Positions 35,000-45,000 of a stretch of 64,000 nt of DNA are shown one piece after another. The stretch covers positions 15,408-79,407 of the forward strand of contig NZ_OY762014.1 of the NCBI RefSeq assembly GCF_963665055.1. The letters are read 5' to 3'. The stretch's first letter is position 1, and each line of letters opens with the position of its first letter. Under the pieces are notes generated by a model. The model saw only the letters and a program-made list of their open reading frames with translations. It made no database searches and had not been told where the DNA came from. This stretch comes from an uncultured Methanobacterium sp. Lineage in GTDB: Archaea > Methanobacteriota > Methanobacteria > Methanobacteriales > Methanobacteriaceae. The position numbers were made by a program, and so were the translations under genes.

Positions 35000-37900
35000 A
35001 TGTTAAAAAATAAAAAAGCAATAATCTCACTGCTTTTAATAATATCTTCCTTTCTGGTTATGGGAACGGTAAGTGCTGAGGATCCTGTTGCTAATTGGAC
35101 AAACAACTCCACAAATAGTACTAATCTAACTCTTAACCTGACTGATAACTCCACAGATAATGGTACTACTAATGCCAACTACGGTAGTGGGTCTAATGCA
35201 GAAAATTCCGTGGATTTCTCTGTAGAAAATCTAAACAGTACCATTGCTGAGTTTACCGCCAACAACAGTAGTCCTGTGACATCATGGAAATGGGACTTTG
35301 GCGACAGAACCACATCCACCCAGCAAAAACCCACCCACAACTACTACCAGTCCGGGAGTTATCTGGTTAGTTTAACTGCAAATTTAACCAATGGCAGCGT
35401 AGCTACCGTGAATAAAACCATTATTGTGGATGTGAAATCCCCAACCGCCAATGCCAGCCTCAATGGAGGCACATTCAATAACACACAAACAATTAACCTA
35501 ACAGCGAGTGATGATAATAACAATACAGTGATTTACTACACCACCGACGGCACAAACCCACAATCGAGTAACAGCAGAATCATTTACACCACACCCATTG
35601 TTTTAAACAATACAACCACCCTGATATTCGCTGCACAGGATATTTCAGGCAAATGGAGCCAGTTGTACACTGAAAACTACACCATCATTCATTTTATTTA
35701 TGCCAGTGACAACCAGACCACTATACAGGCCATCCTGGATAATGCATCCCCTGGAAGCACCGTAGTATTTTCAGGAACGAACTATGAAAACCTGCATCTT
35801 GTAATCAATAAAAAATTGAATATAATCAGCTATGTGGGAACAAAAATTGTAACGATCAACGCTATAGGAACAGCGACCTACATCGATGATGGTGAAACTC
35901 GAACAGTTACTATTTATGATACAGCCACTTCCCCAGTGTTTACCATAAAGGGGAGTCATGCGTCTGGAACCACGATAAGTGGGTTTACAATTTTTACAGA
36001 CACTGATTCTGGAATATTCGTCAATAACTCCACTAATATTGTTATTTCACAGATGAACATTACTTCGGTTAATGGAACTGCAATCACCGTAAATGGTAGC
36101 TCGAACATCACCATCCTATACAACAACCTTACTAACTCATACAACGGGATATGTATTTCTGAATCCAACAGTACTAATATTGTGGGAAACAACATTACAG
36201 GATACCAGAAAAACAATATTTACCTTAAAAAGTCTCAAATTACCTACATTCAGGAAAATGACATCAACAGCACTTTCAGTGGGGTTAAAGTTCAAACCTG
36301 CTGTAACACCCAGATCAATGGAAATAACATAACTACTGATATTAATGGGGGTAATTCAACAGTATTTTCCAACCCTAGCTTTGAAGATGGTTTAACTGGA
36401 TGGGATACTGGTTCAGAACTCAGCACAGTTAGAGTCAACGATGGTACATACAGTATTTTCCTGTCCCATAATGGCTACGTGCAGCAGGCGGTAGACTTAA
36501 CCTCAATTGGTGTTATTTCATTCTGGGGATTCTGTGTGGAGGTTAGTTCCGTGGGAGGAACATTTGAATTGTACATTGATGGCCTTCTGGTTGGAACATT
36601 TGAAGTGAATAATGTCAGTCAAGAACACAAATGGGTACAATTCACCTGTAATTTCAATCCAATTTACTCTGGAAACCACACTGTGACTGTGAAGTGGATC
36701 GGGCCACACAGTGCTTATATAGATGATTTTTCTTCAGGAACCAGTAAAAATTCAGCTAATTTCACAGCTACAGTTACCAACAGCGAAACTGACCCCCTGA
36801 CAGTGCAGTTTACTGACACTTCTTCTGGTCTGGTGGACAGTTGGTTGTGGGACTTTGGTGATGGAACAACATCCACCGACCAAAACCCGGTACACACCTT
36901 CACCAAACTGGGAGTTTACACTGTAAGCCTCACTGTAACCGGCCCCTACTATAATTCAACTGTAACCATGAAGGATCTCTTCAACATTGGTGGACCAGTG
37001 AACAACCGGACCGGGAAAATTTACAACAACATCCCGGAAGCCATTGATGATATCGATACCATTGATGGTGACACCATACTGGTGGGCAACCATTCATACC
37101 TGGAAACTTACACCGAGAATGTGAATGTAACTAAAAGGGTGAATATAATCAGCCAGGGCATGGTGATAATCACAGCCGCCGATATAAATCAACCTGTTTT
37201 TAACATCCTTCCCGGAGGGTTGGGTTCGCTCATCAGCGGATTCACCATAACCGGAGCAACTGGCTCCAGTGGAATTTACCTATCCCCCGGGTCCAGTGCC
37301 ACCATAACCAGTAACATCATCACCGGCAATAAAGTGGGAATTTACATCAATAACGCGGCATCAACTATTCATTTCAACGTTATTTACGATAATGACCTCT
37401 ACGGTTTAATGTTCACTGGCAGCGGTGTGGAAGCATCTAATAACTGGTGGGGAACCAACAATCCCACCTACAAAAATGGCCTGACTGCCCCTGGAAAAAC
37501 CGATATATACGAAGTCTCGACTGATAATCATGCCACCAATGACCCCTGGATTGTGTTAAAAGTAAATGTTTCTGATATTCTCCTAAAAGAGAATGCAACT
37601 TCCATAATTACCGCAAATTTCGCCACCAACTCCCGGGGTGAGGATACTTCAAATTCTGGTAGTATCCCCTCAATACCTGTGGGATTCAGTTACGCTTTGG
37701 GAGAATTTAAAATATCTGGCACTGATGCCAGTCGTTCTGTAACTGTGAAAACCAGTAAAGGAAAAGCAACAACCACCCTAACTGCTGGTAGTCGGAGTGG
37801 ATCCAGTTACTTGGTAGTTGCTGTTTGTGATGATGCTGTGAACTCTCTGGTAACTGTTGACACTATTGCACCAACTGTAAACACCACTTTAGAGGGAGGC

Positions 37901-40900
37901 CACTACAGTTCAGCCCAGACTGTTACATTAATGAGTGATGACCCCTCTGCAGTGATTTATTACACCACTGACGGGACTCTTCCCCAGTCAAGTAACACCA
38001 AAAAACTGTATACTGGTCCTATTCCCATTACTGATTCTACAATTATCATGTACGCTGCCACAGACCTGGCTGGTAACTGGAGTCCCCTTTACCTCCAGTA
38101 CTATATTATGGGAGTCTACGGTCTGGAAGATTCTGCCTGGCCCAGCTTCCAGAATAACCAGAACAACACTGGACAGTCAGATTACAATGGCCCCCAGGCC
38201 AATACTACACAGTGGACCTTTGGAGACATCAGTGTTTATGGTTCAGCTGTAATCGGCTCTGATGGAACAGTATATGTTGGCGGTTATGATGGAATTTTAT
38301 ATGCTTTTAAAGCTGATGGAACCCTTAAATGGAAGTACATTACCCGGAGCAGCATAATAGGTTCCCCTATCATTGGCAGTGATGGTACCATATACTTCAG
38401 CAACTGGGTCAACAGTACCACCTATGCTGTGAGCCCCAACGGAACACTTAAATGGAAATACACCACAGGGGGGAACAATTACGGCTCATCCCCAGTGATT
38501 GATTCAGATGGAATAATTTACACTGCCAGTAATCAGGGAGCTATTGGTACCCTGTATGCAATTTACCCCACCCAGATCCTAAAATGGAGTTATGACATGG
38601 GACTCCTTTACGGTAACTCAGCAGTTATAGGGGCAGATGGCACCATTTACATTGCAGACTACAATGGCATATTATACGCATTTAAAAATGACGGGACACT
38701 TAAATGGACCTATGAATTGAAGTACTTTTTATTATATGTACCTGGAATGGGCAATCTCATGGTTTCAGGGAATGTGATTTATTCCACTCCCTCCATTGGT
38801 CCAGATGGCACCATTTACATTGGAAACACCAAAGGGGCGTTAATGGCTGTTACTGATAATGGAACCTGCGGAGTGTATAAATGGAGTTTTTTAAACAATC
38901 ATGAAGCTAATGAACCATTATATGGTTCCCCTGCAATTTCGGCCAACGGGACCATTTACATCGTAAGCAGTAGCAAGCTTTACGCTGTGGACTCATCTGG
39001 AAATCTTCTGTGGAGCCAGGATATCGGAAGTATAGTTGGAACTGGGGTCACATCCCCTGCCATTGGTGCAGATGGAACCATCTACGTTGGAAGCAGCACT
39101 GGATTATATGCACTTAATTCTGATGGAACCATTAAATGGAGTTACAGTACGGGTACTATCTGTGGATCCCCTGCAATAAGCAGTAACGGAACACTGTACA
39201 TTGGAAGTATTAATACTGGAACCACTAACGGTACATTCTATGCTTTCAATGATATCAGCGCCAACTTTGAGTATAGGAGCGTTAACGAGACAACTGTGCA
39301 GTTTAATGATACTTCTACCTGCCATCCTGTGTCATGGAAGTGGGATTTCGGTGATGGTTACACATCTACTGATGCCAACCCCACCCACATCTACAGTAAA
39401 ACAGGCACATACACCGTGACCCTTTCTGTTACTCTAAATGATAAAACTGTGATGAAAAGGGTAAAAACTGTGCTGATTCAGGAAACTGATATTACTGCTC
39501 CCACAGCAATGGCCAGCCCAGGTAGTGGGGAATTTAACACCGCCCCAGTAGTTACCTTAAGTGCCAGTGATAACAGTGGTAGTGCCACGATTTATTATAC
39601 CAATGACGGTACTGACCCCCGCACCAGCACCACTAGAATTATTTACAAAAATCCATTGGTGATTTACAGCACAAGCACCATTAATTTCGCTGCAGTTGAT
39701 GCCTCTGGAAACTGGAGTCCGGTTTACAATGCGACTTACACCGTACTTCTCGTTGAGTATGTGCAGCCGGCTTCTTATTATAACAGCAGCACGTTAAACA
39801 GTGATATACAGGATATCCTGGATAATGCAGTTAGTGGAAGTACGGTGATATTCTTAGGAGATTCTTACGATAATCTGCACCTGGTGGTTAATAAAAAACT
39901 GAACATAATCAGCCAGAAAATGACCAGAATATGGGTAACAGACTCCTCAACATCACCAGTATTTCTAATTAGTGGAACTACTGCATCAGGGACCGGTATA
40001 AACGGTTTTGTTATATTTACCAGTGGAAGATCTGCAATAACCATTTACAACACCAATAATGTTACTATTTCAAATGTTAGCATGAGCGCCACCGGAGGAT
40101 CTGCAATCATGGTTACTGGAAGTTCCAACACCACCTTAAACGATAACACCATCACCGGTTCTTTAAATGGAATTTACATCTCAGGGAGTAGTAACACCAA
40201 GATAACTGGAAACACCATACTGAAAAACCTGGAAAACGGAGTGAATATTGAAAATTCATCCAGCACAACCATAAACAGTGGTACTATCTCCAATAATGGT
40301 GAAAATGGTGTAAAAATGTACCACTCACCTGGAACAGTGATTAATGGCGTGATCATAACTGGTAACGGTAAAAACGGAACTGATACCAGGAGCGGAGTCT
40401 ACATTGAGTCTTCAGATAACGTTCTGGTTACTGGTAGCCAGATAACCGGGAACTGGAATGGGATTAAAACCACAGACCTCACCGGTTCCACCGTATCATA
40501 TAACAACATCTCAGATAACGAGAGGGATGGAGTTTTTATCACTGGAGAAACAGTGAACAGTCTCTTTTTAACCAACACCATTTCTGGAAATAACAATGGA
40601 ATTAAACTGGATGGGCCCAGTCAGAACCTGACCCTGGAAGGTAATTTAATCACCGGGAGTGAATACGTTAATGACTCCAGTGTTGATAACAATTACAATG
40701 GTAGGGGCCTTGTATTTGGGGGAAACTGTCCCTATTCAGATACACTGGTTGTATCCCATAATGTGATCTGTGGTAATGCAGGTACTGATATTGAAACACG
40801 TTATGCCCAGGGTGGCCCGGTTATTGAGGATCTTACCGGTTCCAACTGGTCCGGTTGCCCTGCCTGTGGAGTGCCAACCCATGCTCAGTGCGGACCGGAC

Positions 40901-41575
40901 TGCCAGTGCAGGAGATGGGACGCAGATATGGTGTGGGTGGCTACCAAAGTCAGTGAAAACACATATGAAGCAATTCTCTATGATGGTAAAACCGGATTGA
41001 GGGTGTCTAATATAGCATCCTTTGCAGCCACAGCCAGCTTAAATTCTCAGACCATGGCCATCACCGTGGTAGGTGGAAGAGCCATAGTAACTTTTACTGG
41101 ACAGGGAACAGTCACATTCTCAGCCTTTGGTATAAACACAACCGTGGATAGTACCAGCATATCAGAAGAAGCTAAAAACAACTTAATTACAGTTGTAGAA
41201 CAGGTTGTAACTTCTGATAAAACAAATCCTGATGAAAATACCGTTCCGGATGATCCAAAGGTAACTGATAAATCTGGGGGAAATAAAGGTCCCGGAGGCG
41301 ATGGCAGCAGCAGTAGTGGAAGTGGAAGTGGAAGCAGTTCTGGAAGTGGAGCATCTTCTGGTTCTGCTTCAACAGTAGGCCTCACTGCTGCCCTTTCCCA
41401 GGCATCTACATCTGGTTCAAAATCCCAAGGAACAGTTCAGGAACTTACAGTTGACGACCCACTGAAAAACACCAACATCTGGGCCATAATCGCCGTGATT
41501 ATCCTCATAATTGCAGTTATTGGAGTATACTACCGCCGGGACATACAGAACATGATTAAAAAATCAAAAGAATAA
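35000..41575 (+). CDS. Giant multidomain surface protein (PKD, chitobiase-like, beta-helix, PQQ propeller) with C-terminal TM anchor
   Basis: A protein of 2191 residues. After a signal peptide (residues 1-26) come, in order: PKD (about 75-150, WKWDFGDRTTST), chitobiase/Fn3-like YYTTDGTNP (about 155-230), beta-helix (250-440), a jelly-roll-like region (455-580), PKD (590-660), beta-helix (670-800), an Ig-like region, chitobiase-like (955-1035), a PQQ-type propeller with repeated DGTIYVG/LYAF/LKW (1045-1415), PKD (1420-1490), chitobiase-like, and beta-helix (1600-1890). A Cys-rich stretch CPACGVPTHAQCGPDCQC, a Gly/Ser linker and one TM helix followed by YYRRD close it. It is probably a cell-surface adhesin or matrix protein. 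Confidence 0.9.
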   Translation: MLKNKKAIISLLLIISSFLVMGTVSAEDPVANWTNNSTNSTNLTLNLTDNSTDNGTTNANYGSGSNAENSVDFSVENLNSTIAEFTANNSSPVTSWKWDFGDRTTSTQQKPTHNYYQSGSYLVSLTANLTNGSVATVNKTIIVDVKSPTANASLNGGTFNNTQTINLTASDDNNNTVIYYTTDGTNPQSSNSRIIYTTPIVLNNTTTLIFAAQDISGKWSQLYTENYTIIHFIYASDNQTTIQAILDNASPGSTVVFSGTNYENLHLVINKKLNIISYVGTKIVTINAIGTATYIDDGETRTVTIYDTATSPVFTIKGSHASGTTISGFTIFTDTDSGIFVNNSTNIVISQMNITSVNGTAITVNGSSNITILYNNLTNSYNGICISESNSTNIVGNNITGYQKNNIYLKKSQITYIQENDINSTFSGVKVQTCCNTQINGNNITTDINGGNSTVFSNPSFEDGLTGWDTGSELSTVRVNDGTYSIFLSHNGYVQQAVDLTSIGVISFWGFCVEVSSVGGTFELYIDGLLVGTFEVNNVSQEHKWVQFTCNFNPIYSGNHTVTVKWIGPHSAYIDDFSSGTSKNSANFTATVTNSETDPLTVQFTDTSSGLVDSWLWDFGDGTTSTDQNPVHTFTKLGVYTVSLTVTGPYYNSTVTMKDLFNIGGPVNNRTGKIYNNIPEAIDDIDTIDGDTILVGNHSYLETYTENVNVTKRVNIISQGMVIITAADINQPVFNILPGGLGSLISGFTITGATGSSGIYLSPGSSATITSNIITGNKVGIYINNAASTIHFNVIYDNDLYGLMFTGSGVEASNNWWGTNNPTYKNGLTAPGKTDIYEVSTDNHATNDPWIVLKVNVSDILLKENATSIITANFATNSRGEDTSNSGSIPSIPVGFSYALGEFKISGTDASRSVTVKTSKGKATTTLTAGSRSGSSYLVVAVCDDAVNSLVTVDTIAPTVNTTLEGGHYSSAQTVTLMSDDPSAVIYYTTDGTLPQSSNTKKLYTGPIPITDSTIIMYAATDLAGNWSPLYLQYYIMGVYGLEDSAWPSFQNNQNNTGQSDYNGPQANTTQWTFGDISVYGSAVIGSDGTVYVGGYDGILYAFKADGTLKWKYITRSSIIGSPIIGSDGTIYFSNWVNSTTYAVSPNGTLKWKYTTGGNNYGSSPVIDSDGIIYTASNQGAIGTLYAIYPTQILKWSYDMGLLYGNSAVIGADGTIYIADYNGILYAFKNDGTLKWTYELKYFLLYVPGMGNLMVSGNVIYSTPSIGPDGTIYIGNTKGALMAVTDNGTCGVYKWSFLNNHEANEPLYGSPAISANGTIYIVSSSKLYAVDSSGNLLWSQDIGSIVGTGVTSPAIGADGTIYVGSSTGLYALNSDGTIKWSYSTGTICGSPAISSNGTLYIGSINTGTTNGTFYAFNDISANFEYRSVNETTVQFNDTSTCHPVSWKWDFGDGYTSTDANPTHIYSKTGTYTVTLSVTLNDKTVMKRVKTVLIQETDITAPTAMASPGSGEFNTAPVVTLSASDNSGSATIYYTNDGTDPRTSTTRIIYKNPLVIYSTSTINFAAVDASGNWSPVYNATYTVLLVEYVQPASYYNSSTLNSDIQDILDNAVSGSTVIFLGDSYDNLHLVVNKKLNIISQKMTRIWVTDSSTSPVFLISGTTASGTGINGFVIFTSGRSAITIYNTNNVTISNVSMSATGGSAIMVTGSSNTTLNDNTITGSLNGIYISGSSNTKITGNTILKNLENGVNIENSSSTTINSGTISNNGENGVKMYHSPGTVINGVIITGNGKNGTDTRSGVYIESSDNVLVTGSQITGNWNGIKTTDLTGSTVSYNNISDNERDGVFITGETVNSLFLTNTISGNNNGIKLDGPSQNLTLEGNLITGSEYVNDSSVDNNYNGRGLVFGGNCPYSDTLVVSHNVICGNAGTDIETRYAQGGPVIEDLTGSNWSGCPACGVPTHAQCGPDCQCRRWDADMVWVATKVSENTYEAILYDGKTGLRVSNIASFAATASLNSQTMAITVVGGRAIVTFTGQGTVTFSAFGINTTVDSTSISEEAKNNLITVVEQVVTSDKTNPDENTVPDDPKVTDKSGGNKGPGGDGSSSSGSGSGSSSGSGASSGSASTVGLTAALSQASTSGSKSQGTVQELTVDDPLKNTNIWAIIAVIILIIAVIGVYYRRDIQNMIKKSKE

Positions 41576-42015
41576 AAAAAACCCCCATAAGCCCAACATC
41601 CTGTAACTAAGCCCCCCGTAACTAAGCCCACATCCCGTAACCCAAAAAACCCCCCATACACGCTACGTTTACCTTATTTTTTTTAATTTTTAAATTTCCA
41701 TTTTAATATCTAATTTTTCATTCATTATCTTACACCCCCCACAAAGATCAGGATTACATGCAAAATAAGGACCATAAGCTTGATTAAAATCAGGCGGATT
41801 ACATATTCTCATGATTTAATTGTATGATCCATCAATATAAGAAGGAATGTTTTTTTCATCAGTCATCTATCGATATAGCATATAGACTAAGCCATACTGA
41901 AAAGCCATGCTTTTATAAAAGTTAATTTTTAAAAAAATAAAAATAGTCAAAACTAGGTTATTTAAAGGCATTATTGGGAATAAAAACCTAAGAGACTATT
42001 AAATGGAGTAGGATT
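41576..42015. repeat. Convergent intergenic region with C-rich direct repeats
   Basis: It opens with a C-rich stretch (41580-41665) containing variants of CCCGTAACTAAGCCC at about 41600-41655, unlike the AT-rich composition elsewhere. The remainder is AT-rich, with no gene. It may serve as the termination region for the two large convergent genes. Confidence 0.5.
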
Positions 42016-45000
42016 TTAAAAAGGTAAACTGGTATAAACTCCATTTAACTGTAAACTAGAAGTATTCCAATTGTTTATAACCCCCAGCTTATTTTCAGTA
42101 CTGGTTGCATCTGCAAAAACCCAATCACCTGTAATGTAGAGACTTGCCCATACATATCCAACCTTAGTTCCATTATCATTAAGGTAAGTTCCAAACACGT
42201 ATTGTGCTGGTATGGCTGATGCTCTGCATAATGCAATTAGAAGATGAGTTATATCCACACAGTTACCTGATCCATAGTTCATAGTTTCTGCAGCACCCTT
42301 CTGTGTGTTATAATAGAATTGGTAGGTTATATTGTCTTTCACCCAGTTGAATATTTTATTTGATTTCTCCCAGGCAGTGACTGAACCAGTAGTGATGTTA
42401 TGAGCCAGTGAAATTATCCCTGCATCATCTGCCTGGCAGTTAGAGGTTGCTGATATAAGTTCTTCCAATCCTGGAGGCACATAAACGATTTGTGAGGTTG
42501 AAGGGTGGTTATCCAAATTGTCTCCTCCCGCTACCTGCCGGGGATCTGTACTGTTCCAGTCACTGTAGTAGTTTCCATCAGTTCCATTATCCCACTGGTT
42601 GGTACCATCATCATAAGCCAATATAAGAGTGTTTAAAAGGTTGTTAATGTATATCAGATTATTTACACTGCCCTGCATTCTTATACCATAGCCATTGCCT
42701 TTTTTGATGGTATTCCCCATTATAGTGTTACTGTTTGAACCATAACCTGAATAAATCCCATCCCAAGTTTCGTTGAAGATGTAATTATCACTTATTGTAT
42801 TGTTAGATGAATTCTGGAGGAATATTCCAACGTGACTGTCACCTAATGTATTGTCAGCTATAACGGATTCTCCGGCAGTTTCTAAACTTACATCACTCCA
42901 TAAATTCCCATTTATATTATTGTTAAGAATTCTATTGTAACTGGAAGTCCCAATAATGATTATTCCGTGTGCAGTGTTGTTCTGAATAGTATTCTGACTC
43001 ACCGTGATACTGTAAGCACCATTTTCAATCAGAACACCTTCTCCACCATTACCAGAAATCACATTTCCACTAACTGTAGAATCATGAGCATTATTAGCCC
43101 ACACACCCAGCCAGCTGTTGCCAAATATGTTGTTGTTACTGATCTGACTATCAGATGATCCAACCAATCCTACACCCACCTGATTACCTGAGATATTAGT
43201 GTTACCTGAAACCTGAATTAGAGAACTATTAGAAATGTAAACCCCATTTCTAAGATTATTCACTAAAATATTTCCATTTACAACAGTATTTGAACTGTTT
43301 TCAATGAATATGCCTTCAGGGTTCGCAGAAACAGTGTTACCATTGGTGATTGTGTTGTTCACACCATTGCAAACCCAAATACCAGCCCATTTATTCGCAG
43401 TAACATTGCTACCCTGGACAAAGTTTCCAATAGCATAGAACAGATCTATTCCCACGTTGTTTCCAGATATTTCAATGTTATTTGCTATTTGATTGTCATT
43501 ACTGGTTGCATCCGGTATGAGAATTCCATTCCAGGTGTTGTTTCGAACAATATTCCCAGTTATGTTATTGTTATTTGCATTGTTTTGCAGAACAATTCCT
43601 TCCTGGTTGTTGGAAACTGTGTTACCATTTACAGAGGTGTTTGTGGTATTATAAAGCCAGATTCCAGCCCAACTATTCCCAGAAACATTATTACCCTGTA
43701 CCGTGTTTCCGCTTGAATAATACATCTTAACACCAACATCATTTCCAGAAATCTCTGTGTTATTCACAACCTGATTACCAGTACTAGTAGCATCCGGTAC
43801 AAGAACACCATTCCAAGTGTTATCCCTAATAGTGTTACCAGTCACAAGGTTATTACTGGAAGAATTCTGCAGTACAACACCTTCCTGGTTGTTGGAAACC
43901 CTATTGGAAGCAATGGTGTTTCCAGTACCATTGTACACCAGTATACCAACCCAGCTGTTGGAATCAACATCGTTGTTATAAACTGTGCTTTGAACTGCGT
44001 TTGTGAGCTGTATCCCCACAACATTACCAGTTAAAGTGTTGTTAGTGATGGTTACATTGTTTGTTGAGTCCACATTTATTCCGCTGGATCCAGTTGCATT
44101 AGAAATAGTGAATCCTGTAACCGTGGTTCCAGATGCATCCAGACCAGTGATGAATATAACAGGATATCCCTCATTACCGCTCAATATAGCTTCGTTACCC
44201 ACCAGGTTAAGTGAATGAGTTATGATTAGAGATATTTTGTTATAGGTTCCACTTAAGAATGTAACAAAATCTCCTGCACCCGCACCATCAAGAACGTCCT
44301 GAATATCTTCACTGGACATACTGGAATTTACTAAGAAATACGATGGATTAATAAACGCACCAGTAAAGACTGTTTGATTGTTAGTTGTGGCAATTATGGT
44401 AACTGTTCCCGTGACCAATCCTGCAGTGAACATTGCAGAAGCAATTCCATTAAATGAAGCTTTTACGTTTTTGTCAAATGTTCCAAGATCTGACTGGAAA
44501 TACACCAGAGATCCATTGGGTATGTGACCTATAGCTGGATCTAAAGTTGTCACTTCGGTTCCATTAAACAGGTTGTTGAAACTTACAGTAACCAGACTGG
44601 TCTGAGTCTTATTGATTGTTGTGGGACTGGCAAGAATGGTCATGTAGATCCATGGGGAGTAATTTGCTGTTCCACTGATTAAACTGGCAAAATCCGGACT
44701 GTTAGAACCCCACCAGTTGTACTGTGAATTTACTATTCCACTGGTGGAGTATATTGAATATCCTTTACCGAACATAATGCTATTGTAATGTATTTCACTG
44801 TTAGCCCCATTATTGTATAGAAAATTACCAGAATTAGCCAAGTTTTGACTGACCAATGAATCGGTGATTACTAGGGTTTTTTTCCGATTATTAACAGATT
44901 CTAAATTGTAAACAGCACCTCCAGCAGCAGTTGCAATGTTATCTTTTAATGTGGAATTTTTAATAGTTACAGTTCCTGTGCTGCAACATATGCCAATTGC

